This document shows, in pieces, positions 1-6,231 of a stretch of 7,618 bases of DNA. Below the pieces are notes generated by a model that did not search any database, was not told the origin of the DNA, and saw only the letters and a program-made list of their open reading frames with translations. Within the stretch, counting starts at the first letter, position 1. Each line of letters begins with the position of its first letter. A program made the position numbers and the translations under genes. This DNA comes from Alphaproteobacteria bacterium (GTDB lineage: Bacteria; Pseudomonadota; Alphaproteobacteria; Rhizobiales; Rhizobiaceae), in the NCBI GenBank assembly GCA_017308345.1, contig JAFKFE010000215.1, positions 1-7,618 of the forward strand, read 5' to 3'.

Positions 1-428
1 ATCGCGGATGGTCGGCGTTCCGGCACACCCCCCTCTGCCCTGCCGGGCATCTCCCCCGCAAGGGGGGAGATTAGGCCGTCGTCTCCACTTTCGCCAATCG
101 CCAGCGTCGCAGAAGGCGAGCCGGCGACTGATCTGCTAATCTCCCCCCTTGCGGGGGAGATGGCCGGCAGGCCAGAGGGGGGTGTGACAGAACGAGGCTT
201 CTGTAATTGGCCTGCTGACCATTCGATCACTCCAGTCACAAGGGCACCCGGCGGCAACAACCCCGCAATCGCCAGCGCCAGCGTGCTCTTGCCCGAACCA
301 CTTTCGCCGATGATGGCCAACCGCTCCCCGGCCTCGACGTTCAGGCTGACGCCCTTCAGCGCCGGCACCTCAACGCCGTCGCGGCGGTAGCGCACCGTCA
401 GATCGCGGATCGAGAGCAGTCCCGTCAC
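1..428 (-). CDS. Opp/Dpp-type ABC transporter ATP-binding protein, N-terminal part (runs off left edge), with in-frame repeat insert
   Basis: This is the ATPase that powers the importer encoded just upstream. The start is GTG at 428-426; it overlaps the TGA of the upstream permease gene (GTGA) and has GGGAG at 435-439, six bases before it. Residues 1-70 are a normal start of the Opp/Dpp ATPase family: LLSIRDLTVRYRR near the N-terminus, ALKGVSLNVEAGERLAIIG, and a Walker A motif GESGSGKST at residues 41-49. After about residue 70 (VTGVIEW) the family sequence stops and the protein reads through a palindromic repeat (about residues 78-139) with no stop codon up to residue 142 at the window edge. 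The Q-loop (usually FQDP) normally lies about 50-60 residues after Walker A and is not reached here. Signature and Walker B motifs would be outside the window. The gene could be a working ATPase with a loop insert or a gene broken further on; the window cannot decide. Confidence 0.85.
   Translation of the reverse strand, partial: MTGLLSIRDLTVRYRRDGVEVPALKGVSLNVEAGERLAIIGESGSGKSTLALAIAGLLPPGALVTGVIEWSAGQLQKPRSVTPPSGLPAISPARGEISRSVAGSPSATLAIGESGDDGLISPLAGEMPGRAEGGVPERRPSA
14..196. repeat. Palindromic repeat, family A copy 1, inside the ABC ATPase gene
   Basis: A long inverted repeat. The arm at 27-73 matches the reverse complement of the arm at 137-183 at 45 of 47 positions, with a 63-base centre. 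Each arm holds two hairpins: a small one (GCCC-TGCC-GGGC at 37-48; GGCC-GGCA-GGCC at 162-173) and a strong one (ATCTCCCCC, loop GCAA, then GGGGGGAGAT at 49-71). The centre shares TTCGCCAAT and other blocks with copy 2 at 2275-2456 in the same orientation. The outer ends are estimated from the shared GAACG-type flanks and are uncertain by several bases. The element is translated in frame on the minus strand as part of the ATPase gene. Confidence 0.9.
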
Positions 429-1255
429 GACAGGCTCCCGCGCGTGGCCGTACTTTCCACCAGGCCTTCGCCGGCGAGGTAGACGCCAAGTACGGTCAGC
501 ACCAGCGCGATGCCGGGAACGATCGACAGGAACGGCGCGGTGCGCAGCACCGTGCGGCCTTCGGCGATCATGCCGCCCCAGGTGACGCGGTTTGGGTCGC
601 CTAGGCCGAGGAACGACAGCGCCGCCTCGGTGAGGATCGCGGCCGCCACGATCACCGACGACAGCGCCAGAACCGGCGGCAGCGCGTTGGGCAGCACTTC
701 GCGAAACGCTATTTCGAGCGGATGCATGCCGATGACGCGGGCGCCGGCGACATAGTCACGCTCGCGGATCGACAGCACTTCCGCGCGGGCGACGCGCGCG
801 GGGCCCGTCCAGGCACTGAGCGCGATGGCCGCGACAACCACGCCTAGCGAGGGACCGACGATGCTGACGAAGGCGAGCGCCAGCAGGAAGCCCGGCACGG
901 TCTGGAAGGCGTCGGTGATGCGCATCAGCACCTCGTCGGCCAAGCCGCCGGCAAAGCCGGCCAAGGTGCCGACCACCGCGCCGATCAGGAGCGCCGCGGC
1001 CGCCGCCGCCAGGCCGACCGCCAGCGAGGTGTGGGCGCCATGGAACAACTCGGCCAGCACGTCGCGGCCAAGCCGATCGGTGCCGAGCGGCAGCGACCAG
1101 TCCTGGAACGGCGGCAGCAGGGCCGGGCCGGCGATCGCCTGCGGGTCGCCGGGAAACAGCAGCGGCGCCGCCAGCGCCATCACGACCAGCAGAGCGAGGA
1201 TCGAGGCGCCGGCGATCGCTTCCGGGGTGCGCAGGAAACGGCGCAGGCGGCTCAT
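425..1255 (-). CDS. ABC transporter permease, DppC/OppC type
   Basis: This 276-residue inner-membrane protein forms half of the transport channel of a peptide-class importer. An N-terminal helix (about residues 13-35) is followed by the family motif LGTDRLGRDVLAEL (57-70), typical of DppC/OppC proteins. Further hydrophobic segments lie near 76-104, 122-148, 196-216 and 242-262. The cytoplasmic EAA-type loop that docks on the ATPase is at about 158-192 (DYVAGARVIGMHPLEIAFRE, then VLPNALPP). The stretch ILTEAALSFLGLG (207-219) and a following WGGMI are also family hallmarks. The ATG at 1255 overlaps the TGA of the upstream permease gene (ATGA) and has GGAGG at 1263-1267, seven bases before it. 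Length is normal for the family, which is usually 270-300 residues. Substrate cannot be read from the permease. Confidence 0.95.
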   Translation of the reverse strand: MSRLRRFLRTPEAIAGASILALLVVMALAAPLLFPGDPQAIAGPALLPPFQDWSLPLGTDRLGRDVLAELFHGAHTSLAVGLAAAAAALLIGAVVGTLAGFAGGLADEVLMRITDAFQTVPGFLLALAFVSIVGPSLGVVVAAIALSAWTGPARVARAEVLSIRERDYVAGARVIGMHPLEIAFREVLPNALPPVLALSSVIVAAAILTEAALSFLGLGDPNRVTWGGMIAEGRTVLRTAPFLSIVPGIALVLTVLGVYLAGEGLVESTATRGSLS

Positions 1256-2238
1256 GCGCTTGCCTCCCCGGCGCCGACGCGCGGATCGAGGAAAGCGTAG
1301 GTGAGATCGACCAGGAGATTGATGACGATGACGAGAACGGCGCTGACCAGGATGATGCCGAGCAGCAGCGGCGTATCGCGTCCGGCGACGGCTTCCTGCG
1401 CCAGGCGGCCGAGACCCGGCACGGCGAAGACGCTTTCGATGACGACGCTGCCGCCGAGCATCTGCGCCGATTGCAGGCCGAGCATGGTGACCAAGGGCAG
1501 CAATGCGTTGCGGGCGACATGGGCAAGCACGATGCGGCGGCGCGGCAGGCCCCTGGCGCGGGCGGCAAGCACGAAATCCTGCCGCCAGGCCTCCGCCATG
1601 CCGGCGCGCATCATGCGCAGGTAAAGCGCCAGATAGATGAAGCCGAGCGCCGAGACCGGCAGCACGAGATGAGTGGCGATGTCGGCGGCGCGCGCCAACC
1701 CGGTCTTGGCCGACGCGATGGTCTCGATGCCGCCGATCGGCAACCAGCGCAGGTCGACGGCGAAGAAGACGATGAGCACGAGGCCGAGCCAGAAGCCGGG
1801 CACGGCATAGAGCGCCAGCGAGCCGATGGAGAGGAAGCGGTCGCGAAGACTGCCGGGCGCGGCACCGGCATAGATGCCGAGCGCCGATCCCAGTCCGAAG
1901 GAGAGCGCGGTGGCGCTGCCCATCAGGAGGAGCGTGGTCGGCAGTCGCTCGAGGATGACGTCGCGGATCGGCCGCGAGAAGGTGACGGACTGGCCGAGAT
2001 CGAAATGCAGCAATGCCCAGAGATAGTTGGCGAGGCGCGTCAGCTCCGACTGGTCGAGGCCCCAGCGATGGCGCAGCAATTCGATCATGCCGGCGTCGCC
2101 GCCGGTCGAGACGATATAGGCGTCGACCGCGTCACCGGGCGCTGCCTCGAGAAGCAGGAAGCTGCCGATGACGACAATGAGAAGCACGAAGACGCTGCCG
2201 ACGAGACGGCGGCGGAGGATGGTTAGGGCGCGGGTCAT
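1252..2238 (-). CDS. ABC transporter permease, DppB/OppB type
   Basis: This 328-residue inner-membrane protein is the partner channel subunit of the DppC-type permease. The first helix is at about residues 12-30, followed by the APGD motif (33-36). Then come the conserved SRPIRDVILERLPTTLLL (88-105), an EAA-type ATPase-docking loop at about 213-247 (LAARARGLPRR, then ARNALLP), VIESVFAVPGLGRL (266-279) and the C-terminal LVDLTYAFLDPR (309-320). All are characteristic of DppB/OppB. Start ATG at 2238 with a GAGG about four bases upstream; the gene ends in a four-base overlap with the next permease. It begins about 270 bases after the binding-protein gene, with a palindromic repeat between them, so its expression depends on read-through of that structure or on a promoter I cannot see. 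Confidence 0.95.
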   Translation of the reverse strand: MTRALTILRRRLVGSVFVLLIVVIGSFLLLEAAPGDAVDAYIVSTGGDAGMIELLRHRWGLDQSELTRLANYLWALLHFDLGQSVTFSRPIRDVILERLPTTLLLMGSATALSFGLGSALGIYAGAAPGSLRDRFLSIGSLALYAVPGFWLGLVLIVFFAVDLRWLPIGGIETIASAKTGLARAADIATHLVLPVSALGFIYLALYLRMMRAGMAEAWRQDFVLAARARGLPRRRIVLAHVARNALLPLVTMLGLQSAQMLGGSVVIESVFAVPGLGRLAQEAVAGRDTPLLLGIILVSAVLVIVINLLVDLTYAFLDPRVGAGEASA

Positions 2239-2274
2239 GCGCGCCTCGGTAGGTTGGCACGCTGGCTACAGGAA

Positions 2275-2456
2275 GTGCCGAGCCCAGGCCCCCCTCTCTG
2301 TCCTGCCGGACATCTCCCCCGCAAGGGGGGAGATTGGCTGTCATCGACGGCTTCGCCAATTTTCGAGGTTGCAGGACTGGCGGGACGGACAAACTGCTGA
2401 TCTCCTCCCTTGAGGGGGAGATGTCCGGCAGGATAGAGAGGGGGGTGACGGAACGC
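2275..2456. repeat. Palindromic repeat, family A copy 2, between binding-protein and permease genes
   Basis: Same family and orientation as the copy at 14-196. The arms are 2289-2335 and 2399-2445, inverted with about four mismatches over 47 bases, around a 63-base centre that shares TTCGCCAAT with copy 1. The small hairpins are GTCC-TGCC-GGAC (2300-2311) and GTCC-GGCA-GGAT (2423-2434). The strong hairpins are an ATCTCCCCC/GGGGGGAGAT stem with a GCAA loop, and its partner with a TTGA loop. It fills most of the 270-base gap (2239-2508) between the binding-protein stop and the permease start; I see no gene in that gap. In the operon transcript it would form stable hairpins right after the binding-protein message. 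Confidence 0.9.
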
Positions 2457-2508
2457 GGCCTCCGGCCAAATTTCGATTTCTTCGCGAATTTTCATCCGCG
2501 CGAATGTG

Positions 2509-4119
2509 TCACGATTCCAAATAGGTGTCCGCCCAGTTCGACACCGCCCAGCGCGGATTGTTGGCGATGTTGCCCACGGTGTCGCGGGCGACGCTGATGA
2601 AGCTCCATTCGGCGACGTTGATCAGCGGCAGATCGGCCGCAACCTTCTTCTGGAACTCCTTGTAGAGATCGGTGCGGGCCGCCGTATCCAGCGTCTCCGA
2701 TGCCTTGACGATCAGCGCGTCGAGCTCGGCGTTCTTGTAGCCGCCCTGGTTGGAAAAAGGCACGCCGTCCGGGATGCCGCTCTGCACCAGGATGGTGGTC
2801 GAGATCGCCGGATCGCCGCGGAACACCGGCGGGCCGACGGCGAGGTCGAAGGCATGGTCGGTGTAGACGGCTTTGATGTGGGCGGCGGAGTCGTTGTTGA
2901 CGATCTCGGCGTCGATGCCGACGGCCGCGAGCGCCTGGCGCAGATAGTCGCCGAACTGCTTCGTCTCGTTGAAGTAGGGCGCCGGCAGCAGCTTCAGCGC
3001 AAAGCGCTTGCCGTCGTCGGCGCGCTTGTAGCCGGCTTCGTCGAGCAGCGCATTGGCCTTGGCGACGTCGAAGGCATAGGTCGGCACGTCGGCGGTGTAG
3101 AATTGCGGATCGTTCTTCGGCACCGGGCCGGTGGCGGTGGCGGCGTAGCCGAGGAAGATCGTCTTGACGACGAAATCCTTGTCGATGGCATGCGCGATCG
3201 CCTGCCGGACTTTGACGTCGGCGAGCTCCTTGCGGCGATGGTTGATCTCGACGACGAGCTGGTAGGTCAGCCCCTCATAGCCTTTTGTAATGACCTTCAG
3301 GCCGGGCACCTTGGAGATGCGGTCGAGATCGGCGAGCGGCACGGCGGAGAAGGCGGCGAGCTGGATCTCCTCGGCTTCCAGCGCCGACGCGGCGGAGGTG
3401 CGATCGGGAAGCACCTGGTAGACGATCTCGTCGAGATAGGGCTCGTCCTTTCCCCAATAGGCGCCGTTTCTCGTCAGCCGATAATATTGGCCGGCCTTGT
3501 ATTCGGCGAATTTGAACGGACCGGTGCCGACAGGCGCGTTGTTGGCCGGGTTGTCCTCGATCTTGCCCAGCTCATAAAGGTGTTGCGGCACCACGCTCGA
3601 CAGCGCCGGCAGCGCGTTGCGGATAAGCTGGGACGGCGTCGGCTTGACGAATTTGAAGATGGCGGTGTGCTCGTCCGGCGTGTCGACGGCTTCCAGATCC
3701 TTGAACACCGTGCGGCCGAGATTCTGCAGCGGCTTCCATATCTGCAGCGCCGAGAAGGCGACGTCGGCGGAGGTGAAGGGCTTGCCGTCATGCCATTTGA
3801 CGCCGTCGCGCAATTTGAAGGTCACCGACAGGCCGTCGGCCGCACCTTCCCAGGAAAGCGCCAGGCGCGGTTCGAGCCCGTCCTTGCCATCGAAGGAGGC
3901 TTCGGCCAGCGTCTCGACGATCTTGCTCGAGATAAAGAAGACGCCGTTGGAGGCGACGATCGCCGGGTTCAGGTTGCGCGGCTCGGAATCGGCGGCCAGC
4001 ACCAGACGGCCGCCCTTCTTCGGCGTCTGGGCAAAGCCGATGGTCGGCAGCGCGGTCGAGGCCAGAAGCAGCGCCGAGCCGGCCAGCAGGCCGCGGCGCG
4101 AAATCGTGAATTCGGACAT
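2509..4119 (-). CDS. Peptide-class ABC transporter substrate-binding protein (SBP family 5), Tat-exported
   Basis: This 536-residue periplasmic receptor delivers substrate to the permeases encoded downstream. The N-terminus carries a twin-arginine export signal: SRRGLL (7-12), a hydrophobic stretch, and a likely cleavage after GFA (residue 30). The mature protein opens with GGRLVLAADSEPRNLNPA, and FKLRDGVKWHDGKPFTSADV (101-120) is the hallmark of the SBP_bac_5 family of peptide, nickel and related receptors. RQAIAHAIDKDF in the middle of the protein is also typical of the family. Length is normal (500-550). Start ATG at 4119 has AGGGGAG (reverse strand, 4127-4133) seven bases upstream. It is the first gene of the minus-strand operon and is divergent from an M24 peptidase gene. 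The ligand is unknown; peptides are the default guess, but this family also binds opines, glutathione and sugars. Confidence 0.95.
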   Translation of the reverse strand: MSEFTISRRGLLAGSALLLASTALPTIGFAQTPKKGGRLVLAADSEPRNLNPAIVASNGVFFISSKIVETLAEASFDGKDGLEPRLALSWEGAADGLSVTFKLRDGVKWHDGKPFTSADVAFSALQIWKPLQNLGRTVFKDLEAVDTPDEHTAIFKFVKPTPSQLIRNALPALSSVVPQHLYELGKIEDNPANNAPVGTGPFKFAEYKAGQYYRLTRNGAYWGKDEPYLDEIVYQVLPDRTSAASALEAEEIQLAAFSAVPLADLDRISKVPGLKVITKGYEGLTYQLVVEINHRRKELADVKVRQAIAHAIDKDFVVKTIFLGYAATATGPVPKNDPQFYTADVPTYAFDVAKANALLDEAGYKRADDGKRFALKLLPAPYFNETKQFGDYLRQALAAVGIDAEIVNNDSAAHIKAVYTDHAFDLAVGPPVFRGDPAISTTILVQSGIPDGVPFSNQGGYKNAELDALIVKASETLDTAARTDLYKEFQKKVAADLPLINVAEWSFISVARDTVGNIANNPRWAVSNWADTYLES

Positions 4120-4239
4120 CCTTCAACTCCCCTCTTCGCGCCGTGGCAGGCGCGGCAATCCTTGTGATTATGGCCCTTGGCAGAGGTTTCGCCAGAGACG
4201 GATTTGGCGCGTCATGGCTTGGCTTTGAAATTTCCGTCC

Positions 4240-4254
4240 GCTGGACCAGCCAGC
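4240..4254. promoter_or_regulatory. Candidate GntR/FadR-type operator 1
   Basis: GCTGGACCAGCCAGC: outer arms GCTGG and CCAGC pair, leaving ACCAG in the centre. Read on the minus strand it is CTGGCTGGTCCAG, differing from site 3 at one base of the 13-base core. It is the weakest of the three as a TGGT-N3-ACCA site. Its centre is about 127 bases before the start of the binding-protein gene. Confidence 0.5.
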
Positions 4255-4275
4255 CGAAAAAGGCACTTGTTATTT

Positions 4276-4290
4276 TCTGGTAGGACCAGA
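4276..4290. promoter_or_regulatory. Candidate GntR/FadR-type operator 2 (perfect palindrome)
   Basis: TCTGGTAGGACCAGA is a perfect inverted repeat with six-base arms and a three-base spacer. It contains TGGT-N3-ACCA, the pattern known for operators of FadR/FCD-type GntR regulators such as FadR, PdhR and LldR. It is centred 36 bases from site 1 and 75 bases from site 3, in the middle of the divergent region, so one protein could act on both transcription units. Confidence 0.6.
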
Positions 4291-4350
4291 TTACATCGGC
4301 GTCGAATAAGATCGAGAGGGAAAAGCGCCTTTAGCACGAAAGTGATCAAT

Positions 4351-4365
4351 TCTGGCTGGACCAGA
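4351..4365. promoter_or_regulatory. Candidate GntR/FadR-type operator 3
   Basis: TCTGGCTGGACCAGA has the same outer arms as site 2 (TCTGG and CCAGA) and differs from it at two central positions. It ends about 80 bases before the peptidase start and immediately before a TAAAAT that could be the -10 box. Binding here would be expected to affect the peptidase promoter directly. Confidence 0.55.
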
Positions 4366-4433
4366 CGGACTAAAATGGTGCAGATTTGCCGGCATCAAGA
4401 AAACTGGCCGCGTGAGGAAGGCCGATCGATCCA

Positions 4434-4441
4434 GGGAGAGG
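4434..4441 (+). promoter_or_regulatory. Ribosome binding site fixing the M24 peptidase start
   Basis: GGGAGAGG lies three bases before the ATG at 4445. It supports that start over the in-frame GTG at 4412, which has no comparable site and would add 11 charged residues (MRKADRSRERQ) unlike the family N-terminus. Confidence 0.75.
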
Positions 4442-4444
4442 CAG

Positions 4445-5635
4445 ATGAACATCGCTCCGGGCAAAACCGAGGTCAGCAGCATTCCGTTCGACCAGGCGCG
4501 GGTGGACCGGCTGATGGAGGAGGCGGGCATCGACGTGCTGTTCGCTACGTCCAAGCACAGCACGCAATATCTGCTCGGCGGCTACAAGTTCATCTTCTTC
4601 GCGGCAATGGATGCGATCGGCCATAGTCGCTATCTGCCGATCGTCCTTTACGAGAAGGGCGGGCCGGAGCATGCCGCCTATATCGGCAACAAGATGGAAG
4701 GCGGCGAACATCAGAACCATCCGTTCTGGACGCCAACCTTGCATGCGGCCTGCTGGGGCACGCTCGACGCCGCCAACCTGGCGGTGGAGCATCTGCGCCA
4801 GATCGGCAAGTCGGCGGCGCGCATCGGCATCGAGCCGGGCTTCCTGCCGTCCGACGCCTATATGCTGATCCGCAAAGCGTTGCCGGATGCCAAGCTGATC
4901 GACGCCACCGACATGCTGGAGCGCATGCGCGCCATCAAGACCGAGGCTGAACTCGAACAGTTGCACATAGCCTCCGAGCTGATCACCGATTCGATGCTGG
5001 CGACGATTGCCTGGGCGCGGGAGGGCTCGAGCAAGTCCGACATCATCGAGCGGCTCAGGCGCGAGGAGACCAACCGCGGCGCGCATTTCGAATATTGCCT
5101 GCTGACGCTGGGCTCCAGCCACAACCGCGCGGCGTCAAGCCAGGCTTGGAAGAAGGGCGAGGTGATGTCGATCGATTCCGGCGGCAACTATCACGGCTAT
5201 ATCGGCGACCTTTGCCGCATGGGCGTGCTTGGCGAGCCGGATGCCGAGCTGGAGGATCTTCTGTCAGAAGTCGAAGCCGTGCAGCAGGCGGCCTTTTCCA
5301 AGGTCAAGGCCGGCACGCTTGGCGGCGACATGATCGCGCATGCGGAGAGCGTGCTGAAGGCCTCGAAGGTCGCGGCCTACACGGATTTCTTCGCCCACGG
5401 CATGGGGCTGATCACGCATGAGGCGCCGTTCCTGATGACCAATCATCCGGTCGCCTATGAGGGCACCTATGCGGCAAAGCCGCTGGAGAAGAACATGGTG
5501 CTGTCGGTCGAGACGACCATGCTCCATCCGACGCGCGGCTTCATCAAGCTGGAGGACACGGTGGCGGTGACGGACGGCGGCTATGTCATGTTCGGCGATC
5601 GCGGGCGCGGGTGGAACAGGGGCGGGGCGGCTTAA
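4445..5635 (+). CDS. M24-family metallopeptidase (Xaa-Pro dipeptidase/aminopeptidase-like)
   Basis: This 396-residue protein is most likely a cytoplasmic two-metal hydrolase that cleaves X-Pro peptides or related amide bonds. It has the two-domain layout of prolidase, aminopeptidase P and creatinase: an N-terminal creatinase-type domain (about residues 15-165) and a C-terminal pita-bread catalytic domain (about 170-385). All five metal ligands are visible: D244 (SIDSGG), D255 (GYIGDLCR), H318 (FAHGMG), E356 (LSVETT) and E370 (KLEDTVAVT). The second conserved histidine is in THEAP (H325). No signal peptide is present. The N-terminal part has an unusual aromatic stretch (LLGGYKFIFFAAMD, 44-57), so the subgroup and substrate are uncertain; ectoine hydrolase, creatinase and related amidohydrolases share this fold. 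It is divergent from a peptide-type importer, which suggests it acts on what that transporter brings in. Confidence 0.92.
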   Translation: MNIAPGKTEVSSIPFDQARVDRLMEEAGIDVLFATSKHSTQYLLGGYKFIFFAAMDAIGHSRYLPIVLYEKGGPEHAAYIGNKMEGGEHQNHPFWTPTLHAACWGTLDAANLAVEHLRQIGKSAARIGIEPGFLPSDAYMLIRKALPDAKLIDATDMLERMRAIKTEAELEQLHIASELITDSMLATIAWAREGSSKSDIIERLRREETNRGAHFEYCLLTLGSSHNRAASSQAWKKGEVMSIDSGGNYHGYIGDLCRMGVLGEPDAELEDLLSEVEAVQQAAFSKVKAGTLGGDMIAHAESVLKASKVAAYTDFFAHGMGLITHEAPFLMTNHPVAYEGTYAAKPLEKNMVLSVETTMLHPTRGFIKLEDTVAVTDGGYVMFGDRGRGWNRGGAA

Positions 5636-5648
5636 TACGGACGGCGCT

Positions 5649-5795
5649 CCCCCTCACCCGGATTGCCAGCCGAATTGCGAAGGGCAATTCGGGGCAATCC
5701 GACCTCTCCCCGAGGGGAGAGGAGCCTGCTGGCGCCAGCGCCACCTCTTCTCCCCGCCGGGGAGAAGGTGGCCGCGAAGCGGCCGGATGAGGGGG
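5649..5795. repeat. Composite palindromic repeat, family B, between convergent genes
   Basis: A 147-base element bounded by inverted ends CCCCCTCACCCGG (5649-5661) and CCGGATGAGGGGG (5783-5795), which match at 12 of 13 positions. Inside are four hairpins. The first is an 18-pair stem (CGGATTGCC 5659-5667 with 5693-5701; CCGAATTGC 5670-5678 with 5684-5692; two-base bulge). The others are CCTCTCCCC/GGGGAGAGG (5703-5722), CTTCTCCCC/GGGGAGAAG (5747-5767) and GGCCGC/GCGGCC (5770-5784). It lies 13 bases after the peptidase stop and 15 bases beyond the cupin stop. It could act as a two-way transcription barrier, but none of the hairpins has the T-run of a standard intrinsic terminator. It is unrelated to family A. 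Confidence 0.85.
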
Positions 5796-5810
5796 CTGCG
5801 ACGCTGGAGA

Positions 5811-6227
5811 TTATTTGCCCGCCGCCAGCAGCCTGAAATCCGGCAGATCGCGCAGCGCGAGTTCCGGGCCGGCGGGCGAGTAGACAACGAAGAGCTGCAT
5901 CGGCTGGTCGCCGGTGTTGAGCGTCGAGTGGAAGCGGCTTTCGGGCACGAAGATGGTGCAGCCGGGACCGACCTTGGCCACCACCGGATTGCCCTTCTCG
6001 TCCTCGACCATCTGCTCGCCATTGCCGGAGATGACGAAGATGATCTCCTCGGCGCCCGGATGATTGTGGCGGGTGTGGCCTTGGCCGGGCGGCAGGTCGA
6101 CAACGCCGCCGGAGAAGCGCTCGGCGCCGTTCACTTCCGGCGCGACGGTGAGCGCCAGCCTGCCCCAGTCGAAGCCGAAGGCGCTGACATCCTTCGGGTA
6201 GACGAACACCTTGCTCCTGTCGGCCAT
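5811..6227 (-). CDS. Small cupin-domain protein
   Basis: This 138-residue protein is a single-domain cupin of the RmlC-like fold. Motif 1 is complete: G48, H54, H56, E61 and G68 follow the G-x5-HxH-x4-E-x6-G pattern. Motif 2 is also complete: G89, P95, H100 and N104. The three histidines and the glutamate should bind one metal ion. The family includes dioxygenases, isomerases and small-molecule sensors, so the reaction cannot be named. No signal peptide is present. Start ATG at 6227 follows the TIM-barrel gene stop by four bases, with AAGGA seven bases before the ATG, so the two are translationally coupled. An open frame extends further upstream, but it lies inside the TIM-barrel gene in another frame. 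It is the last gene of the operon and ends 15 bases from a repeat. Confidence 0.9.
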   Translation of the reverse strand: MADRSKVFVYPKDVSAFGFDWGRLALTVAPEVNGAERFSGGVVDLPPGQGHTRHNHPGAEEIIFVISGNGEQMVEDEKGNPVVAKVGPGCTIFVPESRFHSTLNTGDQPMQLFVVYSPAGPELALRDLPDFRLLAAGK

Positions 6228-6231
6228 TGCC

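Larger units (their letters stand above)
4120..4444. promoter_or_regulatory. Divergent control region between transporter operon and M24 peptidase gene
   Basis: These 325 bases contain no gene that I can support. They hold three related palindromes (4240-4254, 4276-4290, 4351-4365). The AT content is higher than in the flanking genes, as expected for promoters. Weak promoter candidates are CATAAT on the minus strand (4167-4172), which would serve the transporter operon, and TAAAAT on the plus strand (4371-4376), just after the third palindrome, which would serve the peptidase. Neither has a convincing -35 box, so these two are only suggestions. Ribosome binding sites for the two genes lie at the two ends of the region. 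Confidence 0.7.

Noticed and set aside
14..196. CRISPR array or insertion sequence at the left end
   Set aside because: The repeats are two inverted arms, not regularly spaced direct repeats, and no transposase or spacer pattern is present.
1471..2226. Plus-strand open frame opposite the DppB-type permease
   Set aside because: The predicted product is a charged, low-complexity shadow of a well-supported permease gene.
2132..2597. Short open frames across repeat copy 2 giving peptides such as LPDISPARGEIG
   Set aside because: These are translations of the palindromic repeat itself. There is no ribosome site, and such peptides appear wherever the repeat is read; they are not evidence of a gene.
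2506..4167. Long plus-strand open frame opposite the binding-protein gene (553 codons)
   Set aside because: It is exactly antisense to a clear SBP family 5 gene with signal peptide and ribosome site. Its product is arginine- and glycine-rich with no family resemblance, as expected for the opposite strand of high-GC coding DNA.
4412..4444. Upstream GTG start for the M24 peptidase
   Set aside because: It adds 11 charged residues, has no good ribosome site, and the ATG at 4445 has GGGAGAGG immediately before it.
5703..5767. Standard intrinsic terminators
   Set aside because: The stems are strong, but no T-run follows on either strand, so they are listed only as part of the composite repeat.
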